Shown here: in pieces, positions 51,513 through 60,874 of the stretch | How the letters are laid out: the number at the start of each line of letters is the position of its first letter | Position numbering within the stretch: position 1 is the stretch's first letter | Source of the DNA: Archangium violaceum | GTDB lineage: Bacteria > Myxococcota > Myxococcia > Myxococcales > Myxococcaceae | Length of the DNA: 64,000 bases | Direction: 5' to 3' | Assembly (NCBI RefSeq): GCF_016859125.1 | Contig: NZ_CP069338.1 | Location: 1,984,001 to 2,048,000 of the forward strand | Notes under the pieces: generated by a model | Database searches by the model: none | Told to the model about the DNA's origin: nothing | Seen by the model: only the letters and a program-made list of their open reading frames with translations | Position numbers and translations under genes: made by a program

Positions 51513-53985
51513 TGAGGCTCACCGCGTCGACGGAGCAGCTCGTCACGCCTCGCAGCAGGATGCGGCCGGCGGCACCACCGCCACCACCGCCAGCGCCATA
51601 ATCCCCCCGACCATTGCCACCATTGGTTGGACTGAGAGCCCCCGCGGCCCCCTGCCCACCATCGCCTCCGTAATCCCCGCCACCAGCGCCACCCAGGGCT
51701 CGCGTGTTGCCAGACGTGCTCCCGTCGGACCCGTTGCGCCCGTTGTAGGACGTCGATCCGAAAATACTCGCGCCCTCGCCTCCCCCTCCCCCGTTCGCGG
51801 TGAGAATGGCGGGAGCTTCGACGACGACCTGGTCGGCTTCGAGCACCAGCATTCCCCCGCTCCCGCCACCTCCACCACTCGCCGTCTTGGAGTTGGCGGC
51901 AGTGCCGCCCTTGCCCCCCGCTCCACTGACGGTCACCACATTCCGCAGGGTCAGCCTGCCCGCCACCGAGAGCTGCAACGACCCACCGCCCGCGCCTCCC
52001 ACGCCAGGGGTCGTTGGGTTGGGACCGACGCCATCGCCGCCCTGGCAGCCACCGAGCAATGGAGAGAATCCGCTCGCGGCGACGCCACCGCCCCAACCAC
52101 CGGTCACCCCATCCTCATTGGTGCCACCGTCGCCACCCTTCGTCGCGAAGCCGCCACCCCCACTCCCGCTCCCATCATCACCCGTGACGAAGCCCTGCGC
52201 CCCCGTCCGTCCATCGCACCGCACCCCACTCCCCGCGCCCACCTGCGTCTCCGAGAGGACCGAGTTGGCGCGAATCTCGTTGTTCAACGTGGCGTCGCCA
52301 TACACCGCCAGGATGACCGGGCGCGATCCCACCACCCGCAGAGGCGCGTTCACGTTCAGGTTGCGGACCGGAATCACCACATAGTCGGCGGAGGTCGTCG
52401 TGGGCGTGGGTGTGACGAAGCTGCATCCCGACGTCGTCCACGTCCGCGCCGTGGAATCGAAGGTGGCACTGCACGCGATGTTCAGGTCCTCGAGGGTGTT
52501 GTGGGTCGCGATGTCCGCCGGGTTGAAGTTGTTCGTGACGGCGTACCTGAACCACTGGCACGTCCCATCCTGCAGACACGTCCCCGTGTTTCCGGCCTCG
52601 TGACACACCTTGCCCACCTTCGTGGTGTCCACCGTGAACTGACACGAACCATCGGCGGCACAGGAGCCGCCCGTCTTGCACTCGTTCGGCGGCGGGCAGT
52701 AGTCCGTGCTGATGCAGGACCCCGAGCCATTGCACTTGTCCGAGGTGCAGGCCCGGCCGTCGCTGCAGGGCGAATCATTGGGCAGGGGGCCGTACTCGCA
52801 CACGCCCGACGTGGTGTTGCAGGCTCCCGGGCTCGCATAGCACTGGTTCGGCGGCGTGTTGCACGGCTTCGGCGTACCCGCGCACGTCCCGTTTCCATCG
52901 CACTTGTCGTTGTCGGTGCAGATCTTGCCGTCGTCGCAGGTCACCGTCGCGGGCTGCGGGGTGTAGCTGCACGCGCCCGTCGAGGCATTGCAGGTGCCCG
53001 TGTTCACGTAGCAGGAGTTCGGCGGCGTGTTGCACATCTTCGGCGTGCCCCCGCACGTCCCATTTCCATCGCACCTGTCGTTGTCGGTGCAGAGATTGCG
53101 GTCGTCGCAGGTCGCCGTCGCGGGCAGGGGGGCGTATTCGCACGCGCCACCCTTCTCGGCATTACAGGTGCCCGCGGTCGTGTAACAGGAGTTCGGCGGC
53201 GCGTTACACACCTTCGGCGTGCCCTGGCACACGCCCTCCGCGGAGCACTTGTCCCCGGTGGTGCACGCGTTCTCGTCGTTACAGCTCACGTTGGGGGTGA
53301 TCGAATAGACACACGTTCCCGTGCCGCACGACCCCGCGCCCTGGCACGTCCCCGGATTGTCGCAGGCGGTGTCGCAGCAGATGCCCGCCACGCAGTGGCC
53401 CGAGCCGCACATCTCATCGCCCGTGCAGGCCGAGCCGTTGCAATCCGCCTTCCCGTCGCAATTGACGTCGGTGTTGAGGCTGCCCTTTCCATCACACACG
53501 GCCCGGGCATCGGGATTCACGCTGGCATCGCCATCGTTGCAGTCCGTGCCACGAATGGCGCTGTCGCTCCCGGTGGTGGCGGCATGGCCGTCCTTGTCCT
53601 CGTCCTGGGCCAACAGCTCGAGCGTCGCCGGCACGCTCCCCTTGGCGGGCAGTGTCACCGCCGAGCCCAGGCGGCGTGTCTCGATGGCGGCGCCGCTGCA
53701 GTCCGGCGTGGCGTAGGAGGCCACCTCCACCTGGAGCTGCTCGCTCCACTTCTTCTCGCGGTACACGGCGACGATCAGCGTCCGATCCTCGTCCGAGGCC
53801 AGCTTGGCGCGCTGGATGAACTCGTCACTCTTGCGCTCGGGGGCCGCTGCATCCTCGGCGGTCACCCGGAGGCAGAGCGGGGTATAGCCCCGATACGTAA
53901 TGGTGAGGGCCACCGCGCTGTCCGTCACCTTGTTCGAACAGGCGGCGAGGAGCAGGACACAACCGATGATCCACGCGCGACGCAT
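51475..53985 (-). CDS. Large Cys-rich, Gly-rich surface lipoprotein
   Basis: An 836-residue lipoprotein (signal MRRAWIIGCVLLLAAC, Cys 16). Residues 25-130 form a beta domain; about 135-160 hold a thrombospondin-3-like DEDKDGHAATTG and GTDCNDGDASVNPD calcium motif. Residues 170-470 are Cys-rich with tandem 57-58-residue repeats built as CDDxxxCTDNDxCDGNGTC, GTPKxCNTPPNxCY and GTCN. Residues 480-590 are a beta-sandwich-like segment. The last 240 residues are Gly-rich (runs such as GGWGGGVAAS and GGAGGGSLQLSVAGRLTLRN) and resemble adhesive repeats. It is probably a surface or spore-coat protein. The last codons overlap the broken hydrolase frame on the other strand. Confidence 0.78.
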   Translation of the reverse strand: MRRAWIIGCVLLLAACSNKVTDSAVALTITYRGYTPLCLRVTAEDAAAPERKSDEFIQRAKLASDEDRTLIVAVYREKKWSEQLQVEVASYATPDCSGAAIETRRLGSAVTLPAKGSVPATLELLAQDEDKDGHAATTGSDSAIRGTDCNDGDASVNPDARAVCDGKGSLNTDVNCDGKADCNGSACTGDEMCGSGHCVAGICCDTACDNPGTCQGAGSCGTGTCVYSITPNVSCNDENACTTGDKCSAEGVCQGTPKVCNAPPNSCYTTAGTCNAEKGGACEYAPLPATATCDDRNLCTDNDRCDGNGTCGGTPKMCNTPPNSCYVNTGTCNASTGACSYTPQPATVTCDDGKICTDNDKCDGNGTCAGTPKPCNTPPNQCYASPGACNTTSGVCEYGPLPNDSPCSDGRACTSDKCNGSGSCISTDYCPPPNECKTGGSCAADGSCQFTVDTTKVGKVCHEAGNTGTCLQDGTCQWFRYAVTNNFNPADIATHNTLEDLNIACSATFDSTARTWTTSGCSFVTPTPTTTSADYVVIPVRNLNVNAPLRVVGSRPVILAVYGDATLNNEIRANSVLSETQVGAGSGVRCDGRTGAQGFVTGDDGSGSGGGGFATKGGDGGTNEDGVTGGWGGGVAASGFSPLLGGCQGGDGVGPNPTTPGVGGAGGGSLQLSVAGRLTLRNVVTVSGAGGKGGTAANSKTASGGGGGSGGMLVLEADQVVVEAPAILTANGGGGGEGASIFGSTSYNGRNGSDGSTSGNTRALGGAGGGDYGGDGGQGAAGALSPTNGGNGRGDYGAGGGGGGAAGRILLRGVTSCSVDAVSLISPAYTKDGRCP
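52730..53290 (-). repeat. Tandem 171-174 base repeats coding Cys-rich modules
   Basis: At least three imperfect copies of a 171-174 base unit, with a conserved core repeated near 52847, 53018 and 53192. The period equals 57-58 codons of the lipoprotein. High nucleotide identity between copies suggests recent duplication or gene conversion and potential copy-number variation. Confidence 0.65.
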
Positions 53986-54041
53986 GGCTGGAGAGGATAC
54001 CCCAGCCCCGAGCGTGCGTCGCCTTCACGTACCACTTCCAC

Positions 54042-54419
54042 TCACTCCTGGGGCGGCTCGGACTCCGGCATCACCAGCTCGAGCCTGTAGCCACGCACCC
54101 CAGGAGGCAGGGACACCTCCACGAGCGGATTCTCCGCGAGCAGCTCCGGCGTCACCGGCAACCGGATGAGGCCGTTCACGTCGCTCGTCACGTTGACGCG
54201 CCCCTGGCCCGTTCCGAGGAGCACCCGCGCTCCGGAGATCGGCCGCTCATACCCCGGCTCCACCACGCGCAACAGCACGTCTTCCACTCCTCGCGCCTCC
54301 CGGGGCTCGAGCCGGGACACCTCCGGTGGCAGCACCTGCCGGTAGTACGGGCGCAACACGCAGGCCGACAGGCCCAGGGACAGCACGGCGGCGCACAGCA
54401 GTGGACGCATGGGACGCAT
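54042..54419 (-). CDS. Small lipoprotein of unknown function
   Basis: A 125-residue lipoprotein (MRPMRPLLCAAVLSLGLSAC, Cys 20). The mature part is beta-rich, with VEDVLLRVVEPGYERPISGA, RVLLGTGQGRVNVTSDVNGL and PLVEVSLPPGVRGYRLELVM, resembling a transthyretin-like or carboxypeptidase-regulatory beta-sandwich. The last residues are acidic. Not recognised as a named family. It lies downstream of no obvious operon partner; the previous minus gene starts 56 bases away from its stop. Confidence 0.65.
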   Translation of the reverse strand: MRPMRPLLCAAVLSLGLSACVLRPYYRQVLPPEVSRLEPREARGVEDVLLRVVEPGYERPISGARVLLGTGQGRVNVTSDVNGLIRLPVTPELLAENPLVEVSLPPGVRGYRLELVMPESEPPQE

Positions 54420-54622
54420 GGCTCACTCCATCCAGGCAGGCAGGGGCACGAGGGAGGCGCAGCATACCGGCCGGCCGCTGGTCGCCAAGCACCGCCATGC
54501 CCGCCCGGATGCCCGGCCACCAATGAGGCCCCCCCACCTGTCTCCCGCCACGGGATGTCACATCTTCAACAGCACCAGAACCGCGGCGGAGCCTTCCGCC
54601 CCCACCCATCGGGAGAGCACGC

Positions 54623-55168
54623 ATGTCCGAAACCATCGACCCCAAGAACCCCAGGCCGCAGACCCGCCGTGAGGTGCTCGAGCGGGGGACGCGCGAGCAC
54701 CCGGTCCAGGGTGGACCCATGATTCACACCACCGCCACCGAGCCCCTGCCCGACATCGTGGAGAGCAACTACCGCGAGGAGCTGGTGCGCGAGACGCCCG
54801 CCAACGGCATGGAGCTCAGGCACCGCGGTGTCGCCATCGGGGCCTTCACCATGGTGTTGATCAGCTCCATCACCTTCTTCATCCCGGGCCTCAACGCCCT
54901 GCTGGGTGGACTCTTCGGCGGCTTCTTCGCCAGACGCTGGGGCCGCGCGTTCGCGGCGGCGGCCATCGCCTCGGTGGCGGTGCCCGCGCTCTTCGCCTTC
55001 CTCTATGGTTGGGATACGCCCGACATGCTCTACCTCTTCTACGGCCTCGGCTTCTGGGGCTGGAGCCTGCTCAACGCCGCCGGCATGTTCATCGGCGCGG
55101 CGGCGGGCGTGTACTCGCGCCCACTGGCGGAGCGGCGTCGCTTCCGGCGCGAAATCTCCGTCCGCTAG
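54623..55168 (+). CDS. Membrane protein with three to four TM segments
   Basis: A 181-residue protein from ATG 54623. The first 65 residues are polar and Thr/Glu-rich (MSETIDPKNPRPQTRREVLE). Hydrophobic segments follow: GVAIGAFTMVLISSITFFIP, LLGGLFGGFFA, AAAAIASVAVPALFAFLYGW and GWSLLNAAGMFIGAAAGVYS. The tail is Arg-rich (AERRRFRREISVR). No recognised domain or family. A 15-bp hairpin follows about 60 bases after the stop. Confidence 0.65.
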   Translation: MSETIDPKNPRPQTRREVLERGTREHPVQGGPMIHTTATEPLPDIVESNYREELVRETPANGMELRHRGVAIGAFTMVLISSITFFIPGLNALLGGLFGGFFARRWGRAFAAAAIASVAVPALFAFLYGWDTPDMLYLFYGLGFWGWSLLNAAGMFIGAAAGVYSRPLAERRRFRREISVR

Positions 55169-55224
55169 CGATTCACGGCCGGGAAAGAGCGAACGGCGCA
55201 TCATCATTGTTTGAGGTTGGGGCC

Positions 55225-55266
55225 ACGCGGGATGAGGGGAAACACATAGCCCCCCTCATCCCGCGT
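55225..55266 (+). terminator. 15-bp perfect hairpin
   Basis: Arms 55225-55239 and 55252-55266 pair without mismatch (12-base loop). It could terminate the 54623 gene; no T run follows. GAAACAC at 55239-55245 can pair instead with GTGTTTC at 55271-55277, an alternative fold in front of the next gene's GTG at 55335. Confidence 0.5.
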
Positions 55267-55334
55267 CCCCGTGTTTCGCCTCACGCATCGATCCTTGGCA
55301 TTCCATTGGAACCACTGCCTATATTCGGAACAGC

Positions 55335-56453
55335 GTGGAACCATTGACTTCGCAGGATCAACGGCTTCTGGGGGACCTGCGCACCCTGATAGACACGGTG
55401 GAACCTGGAGTGGACGTCCTGCCAGCACTGGTGGACTCGCTCCGGGAGATGCTGCACGCGGAGCGAGTACTCGCCTATGGCGTGGACATCGGGCCCGAGC
55501 GCTACCAGGTGAGCTTCCTCCATATCTCTGGCTTTCCCATGACTCTGGAGGAGCGCCTCGAGGGTCTGAAGGGGCTCGTCAGCGCACGGCGCGACCCGTG
55601 GGGGTACTTCAATCCTGCCTGTCCCGAGCCCTCCCAACGCAACCGGGTGCTGCAATTCCAGGTCCCCGGGAGGGACACCCCCGTCGAGCTCCTCCTCCAG
55701 GAGGAGCGGCTCGCGCCCTGGAAGAAGCTCGGCATCGCCACGGAAGAGCTGGCGCGGATGCACGACCAGGTCCGCGCCGTCATGGGTGACTTCCTCCGGG
55801 TGATCGGGATGGAGCAGATGGTCTTCCTGCGCGTGCTCGTCTGCGACGGCCCGGCCCTGCTGGGGTGGGTGGGGGCGATGCGCTCGGCGCCCTTCGAGGC
55901 GCGGGAGGTGAGCCTGATGAGGGAGCTCATCCCGTCGATCCAGCGCAGGATGAAGGTGGAGTCGCGCCTGCGCGAGGCGGGGATGCTCAGCGCGGCGCTC
56001 GAGGGGGCGCTGGAGGCGATTGGCCAGCCGGCGTTCGTGGTGTCGGCCACCGGCCGAGTGGCGCATGCCAACCACGCGGGGAGGGCGTGGCTCGGGCAGA
56101 ACGCGGAGCTCGTGGCCGAGGCCCTGAGGAAATACCTGCGCGGCGAGCCCGGGGAGCAGCTGTCCTTCATGCCGTTGCGCCTCGCGGGCGTCCCCCCGCA
56201 CTACCTGGCCGTCATCCAGGGCGAGCCCGCGCAGTCCTTCGCGCGCATGCACTCGGTGAGCGCGAGCTGGGGGCTCACGGCGCGTGAGACGGAGGTGCTC
56301 GGACGGCTGGTGCGCGGTGAGTCCAACAAGGCCATCGCCCTGCACCTGGGTTGCGCGGAGCGCACCGTGGAGGTCCACGTCACCCGCATCCTGGCCAAGG
56401 CCCAGGTGGAGAGCCGCTCGGCGCTCATCGCCCGGTGCTTCCTGGCCTCCTGA
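55335..56453 (+). CDS. LuxR-family transcription regulator with a sensory N-terminus
   Basis: A 372-residue regulator from GTG 55335. The C-terminal LuxR/GerE helix-turn-helix is canonical: LTARETEVLGRLVRGESNKA, then IALHLGCAERTVEVHVTRIL (about 312-355). The N-terminal 260 residues contain no known receiver; about 235-290 look PAS-like (AIGQPAFVVSATGRVAHANH). It is a probable DNA-binding regulator for genes not identified here. A stable hairpin in the leader may affect its expression. The gene 56537-57715 starts 83 bases later on the same strand. Confidence 0.85.
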   Translation: MEPLTSQDQRLLGDLRTLIDTVEPGVDVLPALVDSLREMLHAERVLAYGVDIGPERYQVSFLHISGFPMTLEERLEGLKGLVSARRDPWGYFNPACPEPSQRNRVLQFQVPGRDTPVELLLQEERLAPWKKLGIATEELARMHDQVRAVMGDFLRVIGMEQMVFLRVLVCDGPALLGWVGAMRSAPFEAREVSLMRELIPSIQRRMKVESRLREAGMLSAALEGALEAIGQPAFVVSATGRVAHANHAGRAWLGQNAELVAEALRKYLRGEPGEQLSFMPLRLAGVPPHYLAVIQGEPAQSFARMHSVSASWGLTARETEVLGRLVRGESNKAIALHLGCAERTVEVHVTRILAKAQVESRSALIARCFLAS

Positions 56454-56536
56454 GCCCGGCGGGCAACCGGACAGAGGACGACACACCCGGCGGAGGAGAT
56501 GCGGCGCCGTCGGGCCCGCGGGACTAGGATGCGCGC

Positions 56537-57715
56537 GTGAGCACACCCCGCATCGAGGCCGCCCTCGCCCGCGCCACCGAGGCCGCCCACCGTGGCCCCC
56601 ATTCGGCGCCGCCCGACGGCCATCCCCGCCCCCGGCACCTCGCCATCGGGGATCCGCAGGCGGACATCACCCGCTTCCTCGCCGTGCTCGACAGGCATGG
56701 CCTGCTCGGCGCGGATGGCTGGCTGCGGCCAGAGGTCCAGCTCGTGTCGGTGGGGGATCACTTCGACTGGGGCAAGGCCCACGAGCGCGAGGAGATGGCC
56801 ACGAGCGCGCTGAGGCTGGTCGCCTGGATGGCCGCGCACCCGGCCGACCAGGCGGTGCTGCTGCTGGGCAACCACGACCTGGGCCGGGTGGGCGAGCTGG
56901 CCGGCTTCACCGACGCACGCTTCGCCGCCGCCCAGGCTCGAGCGGACCTCCTCTACCGGGGGGACGACACCGACGAGGCGAGCGAGCGCGAGTTCCTCTC
57001 CCACTACCCGGAGGTGCCCAACGTCGAGCTGGTGGCCCGCGACTTCGGCAACTTCCGCGAGATTCAACGGGACTGGGTGGCCTGGCTGCTGCGCGCCGGG
57101 CGCTTCCGGGTGGCCCACGCCGCGGCGGAGCACCTGCTCGTGCTGCACGCGGGCGTCACACGGGAGGACCTGCACCTGGTGGGGGTGCCCGAGTCCCTCC
57201 AGGCCCACGCGCCCACGGTAGCGGACACGCTCAACCGGGCGCTCGACGAAGCGGTGGCGGACTGGAAGCAGGGCCCCTTCTCCATCCCCGGGCTGCACCA
57301 CCCCGGCAGCGCCGCGTACGGCGAGGGCCGGGGCATCTTCTACCAGCGCGCCAGCCTCCTCCCCGAGGACGCGCCCTGGCGCGCCGCCACGCCCCGGCGC
57401 CGCTTCGACCCGTACCGGCTTCCACCCGGCCTCGTCCAGGTGGTGGGCCACACGCGCGACAAGCGCAGCCGCGAGCTGCTCATGCTCCCCCTCGAGGAGA
57501 CCCGGGACGGCGTGTTGCGCCACCTCGTCACCGATGGCACCACCCTCCATTACCGCCACGGCCCCCCGCCCCCGACCGGCCCTGGCGAGGCGGTGCTCGT
57601 CTTCACCGACGGCGGCATGCGCGAGTCGCCGTTGGAGCGCTTCGAGCTCTTCGACCTCGACGCCCGCGAACCGGCACGGCCGATGGAAGACGCACCCCGG
57701 GGAGGACAGGGATGA
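56537..57715 (+). CDS. Metallophosphoesterase (PPP-like)
   Basis: A 392-residue enzyme with all the metal-binding blocks of calcineurin-like phosphoesterases: AIGDPQADITRFL (first Asp-x-x block), VSVGDHFDWGKA (GDxxDxG variant), LLGNHDLGRVG (GNHD), then LLVLHAGVT and VVGHTRDKR for the last two His. It should hydrolyse phosphate esters or nucleotides; the substrate is unknown. It begins at GTG 56537 and its TGA overlaps the ATG of the DUF1444 lipoprotein gene by four bases, so both are made together. Confidence 0.85.
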   Translation: MSTPRIEAALARATEAAHRGPHSAPPDGHPRPRHLAIGDPQADITRFLAVLDRHGLLGADGWLRPEVQLVSVGDHFDWGKAHEREEMATSALRLVAWMAAHPADQAVLLLGNHDLGRVGELAGFTDARFAAAQARADLLYRGDDTDEASEREFLSHYPEVPNVELVARDFGNFREIQRDWVAWLLRAGRFRVAHAAAEHLLVLHAGVTREDLHLVGVPESLQAHAPTVADTLNRALDEAVADWKQGPFSIPGLHHPGSAAYGEGRGIFYQRASLLPEDAPWRAATPRRRFDPYRLPPGLVQVVGHTRDKRSRELLMLPLEETRDGVLRHLVTDGTTLHYRHGPPPPTGPGEAVLVFTDGGMRESPLERFELFDLDAREPARPMEDAPRGGQG

Positions 57716-59055
57716 TGACGCGGAGCTTCGTGGGACTGGCGCTCGTGGGCGCCCTGGGTCTCGGTGGTTGTGCCGGACACTCGCGCACGGGGGCGGGCAC
57801 CCCTCCGGAGAGAGAGGCGGAGGCACGTCTGGCGGAGGACGCGGAGGAACAGGCGGAGCGGGATGCCTTCGCCCAGCGTGCCATCCAGGCCCTGCGCGCC
57901 GCGGGTGAGACGCGCGCCATCCATTATGACGCCGAGGGCTTCCTGCTCCGGCTCGGCGACAAGGACGGGAGCACGGTGTTCCTGTCCAACTTCTTCGACG
58001 AGTACCTCGCCGCCTCTCCGCGAAAGCGGGACGAGGTCTTCACCCGGCTCTCCCGCGTGCGCGCGCTTCCGGAGATGCCGAAGACGTTCGCCGAGGCCCG
58101 GCCCGACCTGCTGCCGGTGGTGCGCGGGCGCACCTTCTTCGAGCAGCTGCGGCTGATGGTGAAGGACGGCGCCGAGAAGCCGGTGCCCATCTCCTGGAGA
58201 CCCCTGGGCACCATCCTCGGCGTGGGCCTGGCCTTCGATGGGCCGGAGACGCTGCGCTACCTCGGGCCCGAGGAGCTGTCCCGCTGGGGCGTCTCCTTCG
58301 ACCAGGCGCTCGGCGTGGCCCTGGAGAACCTGCGCCAGCGCAGCACCGAGCCCCTCGAGCAGCTCGCCCCCGGCACCTGCCAATCCCCCTGGGACGACAA
58401 CTACGCGGCCTCGCGCCTGCTGCTCGACGAGGTGGTGCGCCGCTGCGAGGTGCGCGGGGCGCCGGTGGTGCTCGTGCCCCATCGGGATCTGCTCCTCATC
58501 ACCGGCTCCGAGGACGAAGATGGGCTGCGCCAGGTCGCCAGCAGGGCCATGAAGGCGGTGATGGCTCCGCGCGCGATGGACGGCCGCGCCCTGCGCCTCA
58601 CGCCCGGGGGATGGGTGCCCTTCATGCCCGAGCGGCTCAGCAATGCCTGGGCGGACTTCCGCCAGTTGGAGCTCTACACCCGGGCGCGCGACTACGCCGA
58701 GCAGACGCGGCAGTTGGAGAAGCTCCACGAGGAGCGGGGCGAGGACGTCTTCGTGGCCGCCTATACGCCGTACCAGGACGAGCGCGAGCGCAGCATCAGC
58801 TACGCCATCTGGTTGAAGGGCGTGGACTCCCTCCTCCCGAGGACCGACGTCATCTTCTTCATGGACCCGACGCTCGGCGAGGAGGCGCCCCCCGTGGGCA
58901 TCGCGCGGTGGGAGGCGGTGGAGAAGGTGGCCGGACAGCTCCTCACACCGGTGGAGGGGCTCTACCCGGAGCGCTACCGGGTGAAGGGATTCCCCACCGA
59001 GGAGCAGCTCGCCCGGTGGCAGAACGACCCGGGTGAGCTGCTCGACGAGGAGTAA
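57712..59055 (+). CDS. DUF1444-like lipoprotein
   Basis: A 447-residue lipoprotein (MMTRSFVGLALVGALGLGGC, Cys 20). The mature part matches the DUF1444/YtpQ layout: YDAEGFLLRLGDKDGSTVFL, a helical segment with RALPEMPKTFAEARPDLLPV, TPLEQLAPGTCQ and VVLVPHRDLLLITGSEDEDG, then a long C-terminal domain with FVAAYTPYQDERERSISYAI. Function in the family is unknown. The ATG is set by the ATGA overlap with the phosphoesterase gene. A frame open further upstream belongs to other genes read out of frame. Confidence 0.78.
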   Translation: MMTRSFVGLALVGALGLGGCAGHSRTGAGTPPEREAEARLAEDAEEQAERDAFAQRAIQALRAAGETRAIHYDAEGFLLRLGDKDGSTVFLSNFFDEYLAASPRKRDEVFTRLSRVRALPEMPKTFAEARPDLLPVVRGRTFFEQLRLMVKDGAEKPVPISWRPLGTILGVGLAFDGPETLRYLGPEELSRWGVSFDQALGVALENLRQRSTEPLEQLAPGTCQSPWDDNYAASRLLLDEVVRRCEVRGAPVVLVPHRDLLLITGSEDEDGLRQVASRAMKAVMAPRAMDGRALRLTPGGWVPFMPERLSNAWADFRQLELYTRARDYAEQTRQLEKLHEERGEDVFVAAYTPYQDERERSISYAIWLKGVDSLLPRTDVIFFMDPTLGEEAPPVGIARWEAVEKVAGQLLTPVEGLYPERYRVKGFPTEEQLARWQNDPGELLDEE

Positions 59056-59070
59056 CCCCGAGCGCGAGGC

Positions 59071-60420
59071 TCACTTCGCCTTCACTTCCGTCAGCTTCTT
59101 CTCGAGCGAGGCCACCATGCGCGGGGAGGCCTGCGCCCCGGAGAGCGTCTTCGCGTAGGTGATGGCGTCCTCCAGCGTGCGCACGGCCACGTCGCGCTCG
59201 CCCCGGGCCAGGTGGATCTCCGCCCGCTCCGAGAGCACGCGCAGCCTCCGGCCTCCCTGCACCTTCGCCAGGGCCCGGGTGCTCGCGGCCAGCGCATCAT
59301 CCAGCCGGCCCAAACGCCGATAGAGGTTGGCCAGGCGCGCGGGCGGGTTGTAGTCGTCCGGCAGGTCCCTCTCGCTCTGCTCGATGGCCGGCACCGCACG
59401 CATCGGGGTCCCCAACACCAGCGCCGCGGACATGCGGTGTGAATCGAACACGGTGCGCGCATCGGGCGTCGGCGCCCGGGCCGCCTCACCCTCGAGGAAG
59501 GTGAGCCACTGCTCGGCGAGCCCCTTCGCGCCGGGCTCGTCACCCGCCGCCCTGCGGGCCTCGACGAGCAACTCATACACGCCCGAGCGGTCATCCGCCG
59601 GCATGGAGATGTCCGGGGAGAGCGCCTCGCGCCCCTTCTCTTCCAGCGCCGCCTTGAGTTCCTTCGCGCCCTGGGTGCCGGCCGGCACCTGCAACACGCA
59701 CATGAGGCCGAGGCCCGCCGCATTCGCCCACGAGGCCGAGTGCGGCACCCGGGGCAGCTCCGTCAGCGCCGTCCGAGCGCACACCTCGTGGCGCTTCGCC
59801 CCGTATTGCGCGACGAGGAGCGACTCCAGCGCGCGGCCACGGCGGGACCAGTCGGCCGGTGCCTCGGCGAGGGTCTGGGCGAGCACGTCCGCCGCCTCGG
59901 CCGCCTTGCCCTCGCCATAGAGGGCATCCCCCCGGGCCAGCAGGGCCTCCGGCCCCTCGGCTCCGCCTCGGAAGGCGCGCTCGCCATCCTCGAAGAGCTT
60001 CTCGAGCTGGGGCACGGTGGCGCTGCCCGCGAAGCGCACCAGGGCCTTCTCCTCCTTCGGGTCGATGATGAAGAAGGTGGGCCAGCTCTCGACCGGGTAC
60101 TTCTCCTGGAACACCGCGTTGCCCGGCAGGTCGGTGTTGATCTCCAGCCAGACGAAGCGCCCGGCGTGCTTCGCGAGCGCCGCGTCCGTGAAGACGTAGG
60201 CCTTCATCGAGCGGCAGGTGTGACACCAGGGAGCCCAGGTATCGACGAAGAGGGGCAGGCCCCTCGCCTTCGCCTCCGCGAGGGCACGCACGTAGTCATC
60301 CTCGATGAACGGCAGGGGAGCCTGGGCTCGCGCGGCTGGCGGCTCGGACACGGCCGGGGTGCGCGCGGCGGAGCACCCCAACAGACCCACGAGGAACAGG
60401 CTGGAGATGGGCGATCTCAT
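59071..60420 (-). CDS. Thioredoxin-TPR lipoprotein
   Basis: A 449-residue exported protein (MRSPISSLFLVGLLGC, Cys 16). Residues 45-155 form a thioredoxin fold with the redox motif WCHTC in DTWAPWCHTCRSMKAYVFTD, as in DsbD-gamma and periplasmic disulphide reductases, and the cis-Pro in ESWPTFFIID. The rest is a TPR-like helical solenoid (about 165-445): ALLARGDALYGEGKAAEAAD, PPARLANLYRRLGRLDDALA and ARGERDVAVRTLEDAITYAK. It may deliver reducing power to envelope proteins through a scaffold domain. Its start lies within two bases of a divergent open frame. Confidence 0.82.
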   Translation of the reverse strand: MRSPISSLFLVGLLGCSAARTPAVSEPPAARAQAPLPFIEDDYVRALAEAKARGLPLFVDTWAPWCHTCRSMKAYVFTDAALAKHAGRFVWLEINTDLPGNAVFQEKYPVESWPTFFIIDPKEEKALVRFAGSATVPQLEKLFEDGERAFRGGAEGPEALLARGDALYGEGKAAEAADVLAQTLAEAPADWSRRGRALESLLVAQYGAKRHEVCARTALTELPRVPHSASWANAAGLGLMCVLQVPAGTQGAKELKAALEEKGREALSPDISMPADDRSGVYELLVEARRAAGDEPGAKGLAEQWLTFLEGEAARAPTPDARTVFDSHRMSAALVLGTPMRAVPAIEQSERDLPDDYNPPARLANLYRRLGRLDDALAASTRALAKVQGGRRLRVLSERAEIHLARGERDVAVRTLEDAITYAKTLSGAQASPRMVASLEKKLTEVKAK

Positions 60421-60580
60421 GGGCCCGGCACCCTACTCCGGGGACGAGCAGGGGAGAAAGCAGGCCACGTCCGGGGCGAGGGGGGGGCGATATGGTAGGG
60501 CGGAGAGCACCCGCCCTCAGGTCATCCGCCGTCAAACGGCGCACTTCAGCCTCCTCACCCCCTTTGAAGGACACGCGAGC

Positions 60581-60874
60581 GGCCGAGTCCTCCTCATCGA
60601 CGACGATCCGAGTATGGTGGAGTTGCTGCAGGCGCGCCTCACGCGCCGCGGCTTCACCGTCACCTCACTGACCGATCCCAACGCGGCCCTGCCCCTGGTG
60701 ATGGAGCAACCCTTCGACGTGGTCCTCACGGACCTGAACATGAAGGGGCTGACATCGAGCACTTCGTTGATGTCTCGCGCCGTGGCGAGCGGCGTATACG
60801 ACTACGTCCCCCTCCCCCTGGACCCGACGGACCTCGTCCGGAAGGTGGGCCGAGCGCTGCGCTCGCGCCGCTGA
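60581..60874 (+). pseudogene. Receiver domain with an internal deletion
   Basis: From about 60581 the plus strand reads GRVLLIDDDPSMVELLQARL, TRRGFTVTSLTDPNAALPLV and MEQPFDVVLTDLNMKGL, a perfect receiver start with the phosphoacceptor Asp. Then about 30 residues are missing: it jumps to SRAVASGVYDYVPLPLDPTD, the end of a receiver. The usual switch Thr is lost and the conserved Lys before Pro is replaced by Leu, so it cannot signal normally. There is no in-frame ATG near; starts at 60407 or 60419 lie in unconvincing sequence. Confidence 0.5.

Noticed and set aside
56284..57711. A long plus frame joining the LuxR 3' end to the DUF1444 gene
   Set aside because: Two real genes occupy other frames here; only the part from ATG 57712 is coding.
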